This document shows, in pieces, positions 1 through 9,374 of a DNA stretch of 64,000 bases; positions within the stretch are counted from its first letter, which is position 1; each line of letters opens with the position of its first letter. The stretch comes from Nematopogon swammerdamellus (lineage: Eukaryota > Arthropoda > Insecta > Lepidoptera > Adelidae): the NCBI GenBank assembly GCA_946902875.1, contig OX336341.1:434001-498000 (forward strand), given 5' to 3'. A program made the position numbers and the translations under genes. The notes below the pieces were generated by a model that saw only the letters and a program-made list of their open reading frames with translations, was not told the DNA's origin and did no database searches.

Positions 1-840
1 TCAGTTCCCGTAAAAAAAGTAATCGCGCTATTTCTACATTGTTTAAAAATTCCAGTCAGTGCGGCGCGGCGCCGCCGCCGCGGAAGAGGTAAAGCCACCA
101 ACGTGCGTAATGTAGACGACACACTTCGTAATTTCCCACAACTTCCTCACTCCTCGCAAATAAACTTTGTTTCCCAAACCAAATCTCGTTTACAGTACGT
201 CCCTCCAAAGTAAACCCTCCGCGGAAGACATAAAGACCAAAATGCCTGTTCCGCTACGTAAATAGTCCCAAAACCCGCGATTATCCTCAAAGTCCTCGAC
301 AGCTAGTCCTCGTACCGGCCGGATGAATAATGCATGAAGCATAATGAATTTACCAAATTTCATGAAAAAATTCACATTTTAAAATTAATAAACACGAAAT
401 ATGGGCTCAAATTTACGCTGCGCGGTGTGAGGTCGCATTTTTAAACAATGTAAACGTTCTTAGCTGAATAAAATGCGACAAAAACATTCTGCGGAAATCA
501 AGTTACTATAGGTGGTATGAATTATCATGGCACGACTTGGAACTGACAAATAGTCACGTAATGAGTAGATACGTAAATATTACAAATATACATGAGTATG
601 AAGGTTCTGCTCTTGGCCACCGCGCTGCGTATAAACATGATCATCCATCACCATCAGAATCAGATACCCATACCCACCCAAAGACATTAAACTACCCACG
701 TGCGTATGTGGACGAGGAACTCGCACCAAGACGACGACGACGCTTCGCTAGATTGACAACCAATCCGTAGTGTCAGTCTCGTTATTGACGTACCTCAGTA
801 GATGGCGCTTGTCGATGCGCCTAGATAATATATTTGACTA
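1..840. other. Unassigned left flank
   Basis: No feature I can support. There is a short G+C-rich patch near 60-85. An open frame of 77 codons at 537-770 (+) ends in an arginine-rich stretch, but it shows no domain and no codon pattern that separates it from chance. I treat the stretch as unassigned intergenic DNA. Confidence 0.5.
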
Positions 841-1214
841 AAAAAAAAAGTTTTAAAAAACATAAAACCGACTTCCTAAAAAAAGTAAAACTAAAAAACT
901 ATTTAAAATAAAAATATAAAAACCGCCTTCAAAAATATATGAAATAAAAACCTAAAAAAAAAAACGAACCCTAGAGTTGAAGGCGGTGCTAAAAAGGCTA
1001 CACAAATCACAAAGGATATTATCATCCACTCATGTTTTCTTTCATGCATCATTTTTGCTTGCTTTAGCACCGCCTTCAACTCTAGGGTTCGTTTTTTTTT
1101 TAGGTTTTTATTTCATATATTTTTGAAGGCGGTTTTTATATTTTTATTTTAAATAGTTTTTTAGTTTTACTTTTTTTAGGAAGTCGGTTTTATGTTTTTT
1201 AAAACTTTTTTTTT
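841..1214. repeat. Foldback (long inverted-repeat) element
   Basis: Left arm 841-993 and right arm 1062-1214 are nearly perfect reverse complements of about 150 bp. They enclose a loop of about 68 bp. The arms carry 'ccgccttcaactctagggtt' and its complement, and the outer ends are A- and T-runs. The structure is that of a non-autonomous foldback or MITE-like element; no coding capacity is seen. A shorter, damaged relative lies at about 43170-43340. Confidence 0.85.
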
Positions 1215-1320
1215 ATTTCACAGTTTTTTTAGTAATTTTTTGCTATTAATGTACTCGGCGGAATCGCTCGGCCTTCGGCCTCGCGATTCCGCCTCGCTTT
1301 CCAATCCGATCTTGACCCAA
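1215..1320. repeat. Dispersed repeat segment adjoining the foldback
   Basis: This segment matches the reverse complement of about 43095-43170, including 'cctcgctttccaatccgatc'. The same segment therefore adjoins the foldback relative at both loci and is probably part of one composite repeat. Here it contains an extra inner hairpin, 'tcggccttcggcctcgc'. Confidence 0.6.
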
Positions 1321-1336
1321 TTAAAATAGGACCACG

Positions 1337-1684
1337 TCAGCTTCGATAGCTCAGTGGTGCAGACAGTCAACTGTCGCTATTGAATTTTAAGCAACGCTGG
1401 GTGCGGTCAGTACTTAGACGGGTGACCGCTGACCGTTGGAGGCTGACCAATGTTCGGATTCCTCGTAAAACTGTAAGTCCCTTCCCTCGTAATCTTACTT
1501 GGTGGTAGGGTTTAACCTTCCCGGGTTGGTACCACCGCACTGAATTAAACGTCGGTCGAAACGGCTATGTAAATAGTTTGTGTTTTCCGACCAGTTCAGT
1601 GTAGTCAGCACGATCAAAGGGGGAAGCACTGACATGGCACTGGTGTTATGGGCTGACATCACGGACGTTGTAGGTGATGTTGCA
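1337..1684 (+). mobile_element. SINE, 5S/tRNA-type head (family A), 3' end replaced
   Basis: The head starts with a tRNA-like A box, 'gatagctcagtggt'. It continues into a 5S-rRNA-like internal promoter, 'ttaagcaacgctgggtgcgg' followed by 'cagtacttagacgggtgacc'. The body then reads 'gttggtaccaccgcactgaa', 'aaacggctatgtaaatagtt' and 'cactgacatggcac', as in the other family-A copies. The usual 3' end ('gtgtcagtttccat' plus A-run) is missing; the copy runs into a triplicated unit at about 1684. Confidence 0.8.
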
Positions 1685-1880
1685 GAACTTAGTAGAATGG
1701 ACAGACATAAACGTGTTACGGAAGCCTACTTTTATTATAAAATAACCGTCGGAGGACCTTGGTTGAAAATTGTAAAATTTAGTAGAACGGATAGACATGC
1801 ATATGTTACGGAACCCTACATTCATTTTGCAGAACTTAGTAGAATGGACAGACATAAACGTGTTACGGAACCCTACTTAA
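1684..1880 (+). repeat. Three related ~42-bp units
   Basis: Units beginning 'ttagtagaatggacagacat' occur at about 1686, 1780 and 1838, each ending near 'gttacggaaccctac'. Spacing is uneven (about 94 and 58 bp), so this is not a clean tandem array. The open frame through it (1580-1948) repeats because the DNA repeats; I do not consider it a gene. Confidence 0.7.
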
Positions 1881-2465
1881 CAGTTGCACTCCGGGAGTGC
1901 CGGCAGATCCCGTGCCACTCTAACTTAACCCTTAACGCAATGACTTAAGGTTTCATTTTAAAAATGACGCTGACGCGATGTCGCGAGTTATACATTTTTA
2001 CCCACCTAAAAAAGTGCCAAGAGCCGCTAAAGAAGTTTTCACTTCAAAAACCTCAGGGTTATCCCCTTTCAAATAAAAAAAATCGGCCCACAATTGACGG
2101 AGTAATCGCGTAACAAACATCCAAAAAAAGAAAACATACCGTCGAATTGAGAATCACTTAGGTCTAAAGTAAATTTCTCGTGAAGACAAATGCAACGAGC
2201 CCAAACACGATGGGTTTATCATGTGTAGTTTAGGAGTTCCTATGGCCACCTTCTGTCTCCATCATCAAACCAGCTCGATGGTACTCGGTACAGTAGGTAC
2301 CGGCCAGGTACCATAATAAATTAAGCGCACCTGGCCGGTCGGAAAAGATAAAAAATTTCAAATTTAGAATATTCATGAAACAAGGGTCCGAATATGTATC
2401 ACTAGTATATCGATTCATGTATTTCAACAGGACAGAGAAAATTTCAAAATATTAGGTATTTAATA
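1881..2465. other. Mostly unassigned; short dispersed repeat piece
   Basis: About 2085-2160 contains 'caattgacggagtaatcgcg' followed by 'cgtcgaattgagaa'. The same block recurs at about 2850-2955, so it is a dispersed repeat fragment. The rest is unassigned. Confidence 0.5.
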
Positions 2466-3190
2466 CTTTTTAGTTTTTTTTTTTTTGTTTTTTGGAAATC
2501 GGTTTAATATTTTTTAAAACAGTTTTTATTTCATTCTTTTTAGTAATATTACATAAAAAAGAATAATCGAAATCGATTGAAGTGGTACAGAATTATTCGC
2601 CATATGTGTCAGACTGCAAATTGCTGAATAAGTCCACATCACAAATGTTTTGCTGAAGGTAACCACACACCATACTAATTTATCAAACTGAAAATTGCCG
2701 AAAACGACCACATCACAAGTTTTGCTGAAGGTAACCACACACCATAGTATTATGCTGATTTTTCGAAAACCACTGAACCAATTTCGATAAAATTGAAATG
2801 GGACCACCTCGGAAGTATGACCTAACTAACAAAAAAAGAATTTTCTAAATCGGCCCTCAATTGACGGAGAAATCGTGTTACAAACATTCAAAAAAAAAAT
2901 AAAAAAAATAAAAAAAAATAAAACATACAGACGAATTGAGAACCTGCTCCTTTTTTGGAAGTCGGTTAAAAATATGATTTGTTTTGAAACCACAATCATA
3001 ACAACATTTCTTTTTACTGTTCCGTACCTCAAAAGAGCAAAAAATTTAACCCTTATAGGACCAGTCTTGTGTCTGTCTTTCCGGCTGTCACTGCTTATTT
3101 TATCCGAATCTATTGGACGAAATAATGAAAATTTGGTACATATAAAGGACTTATAGCGTAAATGAACAAATTTCGATATTGGGTGCATCA
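2466..3190. repeat. A/T-rich composite of dispersed repeat pieces
   Basis: Holds T-rich segments like the foldback arms (about 2466-2555). A segment starting 'ccacatcacaa' and containing 'gctgaaggtaaccacacacc' is duplicated at about 2634 and 2708. It also holds the 'caattgacggag ... gacgaattgagaacctgctcc' block at 2850-2965. The open frames in both strands are products of low complexity. Confidence 0.6.
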
Positions 3191-4356
3191 TGCGACAAAT
3201 AAATGCTATTTTTAAATGGATAATTCAAAAGTTAAAGAAAATTTATAAAAATCGAGCATCCCCCCCCATTCTCCGAAACTACTGAGTCTCCCTACCTCTC
3301 TCTCTCTCCTCTCTTTCTCTTCTCCCCCCGCCTCTACCTCACTCTCTCTACTCTACTCGAGAACAGGTGACATTTTTGGATCGACATTCAGTATGGCTGA
3401 TATCCGCATTCAGGGTCACGCACACATGCTGTTGTTTCATTTTGGGATAATATCTATAGATACAATGTTGACATGCTGACGGAAAACCGGAACTAGTCGT
3501 ATTTTCCTTTCAAATCCGTTTTGAACAATCTTCCTTCAATGCGATGTTTTAATCCGTTACTCTGGACTATCAACTCGACAGCCTAGTTTAGGTAATGTTA
3601 TGAAAATAACCTACGTTGTACGTGAAAATTTACCCTTGAAGCATCTGGTAGATAATTATATTGACGACTCTTAGAGCACAAGATGGAAACCTTAGCGACT
3701 TCCGAATTGAGATGTTATATGACTTCGAGCTCGCAATATGCATTCCATCCAATACACAATCTGTTGCATCAATGCGAATAGAGAATCACTCACGCTGAGA
3801 GCAATCACTGCGCCTGATTCACTAAGAGTGACTGTGTCACCAAACCTGTCCACATCACTGCACAACGACAGCCGCGCCGCCGCCGCCGCAGCGCGGTGGT
3901 AACCGCATTACGCGAATGCAACGCGTCGCTAAATTTGTTTGCTGCGTTCGTTGGTTACGGCCGTGCACTGTGCAGAGCCGTCGTCGTGGAGAGTGTAATC
4001 ATTTAGTCCGTTGTTTGTGGAGCAGAATGTAGTGTTGCCGTTGGGGTTGGCCGGTTTGCTGATTATTCGTTTAGAGAGAGCGCCGGTGCATAATGTATGC
4101 AATCCCTCATCTCTCCTGCCCCCATCCGCAGCCGTCATACTCACCGGACACGCTCGGAGGATCCATTGTAGTATTGTTGGCATTAACGATACTATTTTAA
4201 TTTATTTTTATTTTACTTTAAAATTTTAGGAAAACATACAAGTCAACATATTTTACTAAATAAGGTACGATAAAGTACTTTTAATGTAAAGACCTAGACC
4301 GGTAAAGTTTCCACATGATGTATTACTTACTTCTCAGGATCCAAAATTTCACGAAA
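3191..4356. other. Unassigned, with a pyrimidine-rich tract
   Basis: About 3258-3360 is C/T-rich with CTCT runs. A short G+C-rich patch (GCCGCC) lies at about 3868-3900. No coding or element signature was recognised. Confidence 0.5.
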
Positions 4357-4473
4357 TCGTTCGTGTATCGCACGGCGAAAATATGGAATGACCTTCCGGC
4401 GAGTGTCTCACAGATCTTGGAGTCACAGATAGACGTCGCGGCCGTTCGATTTTCTCTGTGTATCATAATGTAA
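4357..4473 (+). pseudogene. Non-LTR retrotransposon RT C-terminal tail, fragment
   Basis: Thirty-eight codons and a stop read as a typical LINE ORF2 end: FVYRTAKIWNDLPASV then ILESQIDVAAVRFSLCIIM. The 'RTAK-W-LP' pattern is shared with other LINE tails in this window (14.2, 16.3 and 51.7 kb). There is no RT core and no obvious poly(A), so this is a relic of a 5'-truncated copy. Confidence 0.6.
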
Positions 4474-4876
4474 ATTAATTATATTAAATGTAAACCTGAT
4501 CAACCGTACGTCGTAACTCTTTTATCGGCCACTGAGCTAAGCTGCGTCATGCCACCAAGCGAGAAGAACATTAAATGCAGACCATCCGAAGTTAGGAATT
4601 GTTCCATATCGTCGCTTGTTAAATATTGAATCACTATTAAAATATTTGATTTTCACTCAAAAGTTGGAAAGGTTCACAGCGAAATCGCCTTTGATGCTAG
4701 CGAATATTAATAAATCGAAGAGCTTGTTAGAACTTTGGAAAGTTTTCCTAGCGAAACTCAATAAGAGTTGGTGGAAGTATTAGGGCGGGCGGCGCGGCGG
4801 GGGCGATGATCAAGGGAGGCAGGGAGAAAGAGACACGCTTGACGCTGGAGACTCGCCCTCGTCTTGCATGTTATTT
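4474..4876. other. Unassigned
   Basis: A+T-rich, then G+C-rich toward 4780-4860. No gene or element was recognised. Confidence 0.4.
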
Positions 4877-5293
4877 CAGGCGGCGGGTGGCCGAGTGGTT
4901 TGGGCATCGGCTTCTCATGCGAGAGGTCCGCGGTTCGAATTCGTTCGGCGTGTACCAATGAGTTTTTTTCTGACGAAAAAATTTACTTGCATACCTACAC
5001 CTGTTGCTTCACCGTTCCGAACCGGTGTAAAACTGTAGGTAGGTCCCTTCCCTTGCCCCTTACTAGGTGGTATACCACCTAGGCTCAAATTGTAGCCGAC
5101 TGGGTTGGTACCACCGTACTGGATGTAAGGTGGCCGCATAGCAGCCTCGGCTGTGTTCTCCTCTAGTCCAGTATCCAGGGAAGTCTCCGGTATGGCACCT
5201 AGCTTCTCGGAGGTGATATTGGCTGGTCGGAGCATGCGCTTTGGCCCCTCCGACTCAGCCACCCATACAGCATTAGATAAAAAAAAAAATCAA
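4877..5293 (+). mobile_element. SINE, tRNA-type head (family B)
   Basis: The head resembles a tRNA with a long variable arm: 'ggtggccgagtggtttgggc' (A box), then 'ggtccgcggttcgaattc' (B box). The middle shares 'aaactgtaggt', 'ttactaggtggta' and 'gggttggtaccaccg' with the 5S-headed family A. The 3' part is its own: 'tctcggaggtgatattggct', then 'gactcagccacccata' and an A-run. It looks full length. A second copy lies inverted at 16740-17150. Confidence 0.85.
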
Positions 5294-5910
5294 GGCTCAG
5301 CCTTTGTCAATCGCAAACATGCCGAACAATTGAATAATATACTCAATATTACGTGTTCAAAATGTGTGCTAATTTCGGAATAACAAAAGCCTCCAATATC
5401 CATATTCATAGCGGCTATTTATGTTCGAGGCAACAAATGTAATTACATTGTATGAATTTTAGGTGAATAGTAACACAATGGAACCGAGCTAGCTATAGAT
5501 ACCTAGTAGTTAGGCACCGTCGGTCTGCCTGCGGCGCTCTATGTACAGTCCACACAGGTGCTCTGTAACAATTCACCTCAACGCACAAGCTTGACAATAT
5601 CCAGGAGCTGCCCTCGTTCATACATAGAGCTCAGTACACACTCGCGTGCTACGAATACATGATCGGTTGACTCCAGGGCACGGAGGATAGAGTAGAGAGG
5701 GGCCGGTCTCAGCAAACTGGGGACAACGCCACCAACTGGGCGCATACGCCATTTTAGTGGGTGCGACACTGCGTCAGCCAGGTCTGCGGAATGGTCGCAA
5801 CGCAGCCCAGATGATTGCTGGACTACGAAGTGGAGCCTCACCGCTACTCCCCGCATTGACGACCCCCTTTTTCCTTACATATATAAGTAAATAATAATTT
5901 TGAAGATACA
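5294..5910. other. Unassigned; one doubtful open frame
   Basis: An open frame on the minus strand at 5578-5856 (92 codons) ends in '...LESTDHVFVA... GQLLDIVKLV'. This faintly recalls LINE RNase-H tails, but I cannot assign it. The remainder is A+T-rich and unrecognised. Confidence 0.35.
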
Positions 5911-6092
5911 ATGGCTATGTAAATAGTTTGTGTTTTCCGTCCAGTTCAGTGTAGCCGGCACGACCGAGGGGAGGTACTGACGTGGCACCAAGTTCACCCG
6001 GTGTTATGGGCTGACATCGCGGATGTTGCAGGTGATGTAGCCAACCGTGTCAGTTTCCATAAAAAAAATAACAAAAAAACAAAAAAAAAGCT
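5911..6092 (+). mobile_element. SINE family A tail, 5'-truncated
   Basis: Starts inside the body at 'atggctatgtaaatagtttg' and runs through 'cggtgttatgggctgacatc' and 'gccaaccgtgtcagtttcca' to an A-rich tail. Head and middle are missing, as expected of an incompletely reverse-transcribed insertion. Confidence 0.8.
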
Positions 6093-7490
6093 ACTAAATA
6101 ATAAAAATAGCGGGCGAATGGTTAGATTATTAGGGGTATTAAACCGGGTTAACTATCTAGGGGTTTTTTTTGACAACCAGCACGGGTGGCTGTACCCAAA
6201 AGTTCGAAAAAAAGATCAGACAAAGCCAATAACACCACTCCTCAAAGAGGCGCCATGCCAAGCGGACAAAGAGGTCGTTGTCTCTTGGGACAAAGCAGAA
6301 CTAGGTGGCTGGAATTTTTAAAAGAGAATGGACTGCATTAATGAATGAAATGACAATGAGGTGAGTGAATTTTATGGATGAAATGCGACCGAACCCGGGC
6401 CACGTACCTGGTTCTCCGCGGGCGGGTGCAGGATGCGTGCGGGACAGCTCTTCACCAGGATCTCGGGCTTACACTCATGAAGACCGACACGCACTTGATT
6501 ACCCGATGGAGAAGCGGTGATGACCGGCTCGACGGCGGCGGCGGTAGCGGCAGCGAAATCATAAATAATATGTTCGAAAGATAAAGATGAATGTGTAACT
6601 GACGAATGCTTGAAAGACAATGCATTCGCTTCGAGCGCTTAGAAAAAACCGCGCCAACGAATTGCGGGTAGTTACCACTCATTCGTCGGTCGCAGAAGAC
6701 AAGTTTTACAATATTTGAAGATAAAGGCAATGCCCATTATGCATTTCTGAACACGCCTTTTGAAGATCCCCCGGTTAGTAGGTGGCGGAAACACACATAC
6801 CGGAAGACCGTTCCGTATTTTTGCCGTACTACACAAGAACGATATCGAAAAGCAATGCTTTCTCAGACGTTAGGTGTCAACAACACATGGAAGTTCCGAG
6901 CGAGTATGTCGGGTGTGGCGGATACGGATCGAGGCAGCAGGGATGATGGAAGCCAGTTTATCGGAGCATCGGCAACGGTAGTACCTATAAAACAGGCACT
7001 AGACATAGGACACTAGACATAGACTAGGACATTAAAATAATATTGACCTGCTCTTTTGTAGTATTTGATCCAGTTCGCCTGCACGATGTTAGAGTTATCA
7101 ACTTCTAAATAACACCTTCGATAGCGGCGTCGACCAAAGTCAACATACAGAGAACTAGTCGACCTACGGCTCGAAGTTGACACAGGCCGAGCAGGTGTGC
7201 CCAACGACTGCCGACCAATCAATGCCAAGCCGAAACACCGCCATTTGTATCGACGCGCAAGCCGTGCAAGCCACTCTGTACTCTGTGCGCGGCTTCAGGT
7301 GTTCGCGCAGACTTATTGAGACTCAGGTGCGTTTGCAATATTGCTGATCAATTCATGCATACATATTCTGATACGAGAATTGTCTATTTGCACAGATTGA
7401 CAGAGCCGAGCACAGAGCGGCGAACCTCTTTCCTTTTAAAGTGTTTGCAGTGTCACGTAACCTTAAAACTCTTTCAGCACCACGAATAAG
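6093..7490. other. Unassigned
   Basis: About 1.4 kb of mixed composition with only short overlapping open frames on both strands (for example 6378-6584 and 6452-6730). None shows a domain. No repeat signature was noticed. Confidence 0.4.
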
Positions 7491-7600
7491 TTAAAAGTTA
7501 AATTACAAATTTAATAAACCCCGACCCTTAAAAAGTCAAAAATAATTTCCGTTATTTACTTAAAGGAGTCGGGGATCGCTAAAAACCAATGACTCCGATA
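7491..7600. repeat. Truncated copy of the 36.75-kb foldback
   Basis: Contains 'ttaaattacaaatttaat', 'aaaaagtcaaaaataatttc' and 'ttaaaggagtcgggga', in the same order as the left arm of the foldback at 36752-36965. The complementary right arm is absent here. Confidence 0.65.
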
Positions 7601-7887
7601 TTGTTTTCTTATTTTCCCTGAATAGTCATAAACTGGCCTACTCCCTGGTTCTCGCTTGACGTTGAGTTTTGGGACACGTTGTATATGTTTTGACACCAAC
7701 AGGAATAACAAAATATCACGGCAGTGAATATTATTATTAAAATCGCAACAGGTTAGGTGTTCGTTACATATTGGGGCGTGGATCAGCATGACGTCGAGGG
7801 CTTACTTCAAGAATGCACTATGTCAAAAAAATTCGATTTTGACTTAATTATACAGTTTTGTTCATAATTTTTTGCGCTACATTCTTC

Positions 7888-8420
7888 AAAAACACACTAA
7901 GTCGTACACTGACGAGATCCAAAGATAGCTATAGCATTAAGTCATAATATCACTACTTTGTACAAGCAAAAAGCACTAAATGACATGATTCGAATAGAAT
8001 GGCACTAAGTTCTGATTATTGTTGAAATTATAGTCAACGTAAATACACTAAGTACAATTTAGTGCCTTACTGTAAATGTTTTTTATGTGAATCGCAAAAA
8101 GTTATTCTTCTGGAATGCATTAAGTCTACTTAGTGCTATTTCAAAAATACAATTTCGATAATTCGTGGTAGAATACTTTTCTACAATAAAGCATTAAGTG
8201 ACTTAATGCATTTCATGTTGCGGTTTTGGCTTACTGGGACTTAACGAAATCATTTTCAAAAAGACATTAAGTCACTTAGTGCATTTACGAAGATGCGATT
8301 TTTAGAAACGTCGTCAAAAACGTACTGCGAAAAGCACTAAGTCGGACTTAATGTATTCTTGGCGATATTACTTGAAGTGGTTGTTGTTAACAACTACACT
8401 GGCCGATGCATTAAATCAGT
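7888..8420. repeat. Subterminal palindromic array, ~75-bp period
   Basis: Variants of GCAYTAAGT paired with ACTTARTGC recur through the region. Clear centres lie near 7890, 7967, 8043, 8117, 8189, 8263, 8330 and 8405 (spacing about 67-77 bp), with single half-sites near 7935 and 7998. The 8190 site 'gcattaagtgacttaatgc' is a perfect dyad. The terminal repeats carry the same half-site. Such arrays often bind a transposase; that role is inferred. Confidence 0.8.
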
Positions 8421-8424
8421 ACAA

Positions 8425-8463
8425 GTACACAATTCTAATTTATGTCAAATTAGAATTGTGTAC
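8425..8463. repeat. 17-bp perfect hairpin
   Basis: Arms 8425-8441 and 8447-8463 ('gtacacaattctaattt' and its complement) are separated by 5 bp, with further pairing outside (tcagta / tactga). It closes the subterminal array on the inner side. Confidence 0.85.
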
Positions 8464-8702
8464 TTGCAATACTGAATTGTGGATGACAACTCAAGCATTC
8501 GCTGAGTGAATTTGTTAGTGAGCTATTGTAATTTGAGGTTATCTAGTTAAAAAAGTTTTTTTTAGCAAAATGAAGGAAGCGTTTTCACTCTGGTAATCGT
8601 GATTGATAGAAGAAGATCAACACAACTAGTTTAGTAGCAACCATCATTGTAATTCACTGAAAAATTCTAATACTGCCCGTAAAACTGTCTTTTTAATGAA
8701 CG

Positions 8703-9374
8703 ATGCAATTAGAGAAGCTACGGAGGCTTACCTCCAAGGATATTACAGATTGTATGCGCTAAATCCACGGCCACCACTGAAGCCATACTCTGTCTCAACG
8801 CTGGACCTATGTGTCAAACAGGAGGCAGCGGCGTCCGCTTCAGACTCAAGGCACTAGGATTATGAAAAGGGGACGAACCGGTAAAGCACACAAGTGTCCT
8901 GCACACGGTGTGCAGTGAACTACCCTTATTAAGGACCAACCCCCGGCCCATCTAGTGAGACGGAACTAAGAATCTTCACAGACGGGTCACGGACAAGCAG
9001 TTGGACCGGTGCGGGCATTTTCTCGGGGGAGCTGAACATTAATAGATCAGTACGACTTGGTGCATACTCAATAGTTTTCCAAATGGAAGTAATCGGGGTG
9101 CTACAAGCGGCAACCGCTGAGACTGAGATGGGCGTATGTCAAGCATACTGCACTACAACAAAACATGCTCCGCGAGTACAGAGAGTACAGAGATACTCTC
9201 TTATGTCACTGAAGAGCAAGAGGTGTACCTCAGGCCTGGTACTTCAATGTCATGAGGCCCTGGAGAAGGTTTCAGGTAATAATAACAAGGTGATCCTCCA
9301 GTGGATAAAAGGCCACAACGATGACGACAGAAATGACAGTTCTGATGACGTCGCCCGAAGAGGCTCCAGAACTA
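8703..9374 (+). pseudogene. RT end and RNase H N-terminal half of the outer LINE
   Basis: Broken frames give RT thumb residues, then RNase H: a catalytic Asp in FTDGS, a Glu in MEVIGVLQAA, and a GLVLQCHEALEKVSGNNNK segment followed by WIKGHNDD and DVARRGSR. The domain is cut at about 9374 by the inner LINE. Its last 97 codons are in frame with the inner RT, so an open frame from the ATG at 9083 is a chance fusion of two elements. Confidence 0.75.

Noticed and set aside
395..440. Shared 16-mer 'gggctcaaatttacgc' with 38189-38210
   Set aside because: Flanks differ and no longer match was found; it may be coincidence or a tiny repeat relic.
1580..1948. 122-codon frame with three similar segments
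   Set aside because: It spans a SINE tail and a triplicated DNA unit; the protein repeats mirror the DNA repeats.
7888..8420. CRISPR-like array (regular repeats and spacers)
   Set aside because: Repeats are short, variable and palindromic, and lie inside an inverted-repeat transposon in a eukaryotic genome.
9083..9374. Real N-terminus of the nested LINE protein
   Set aside because: These 97 codons read as RNase H of the surrounding LINE; the frame fusion is accidental at a target duplication.
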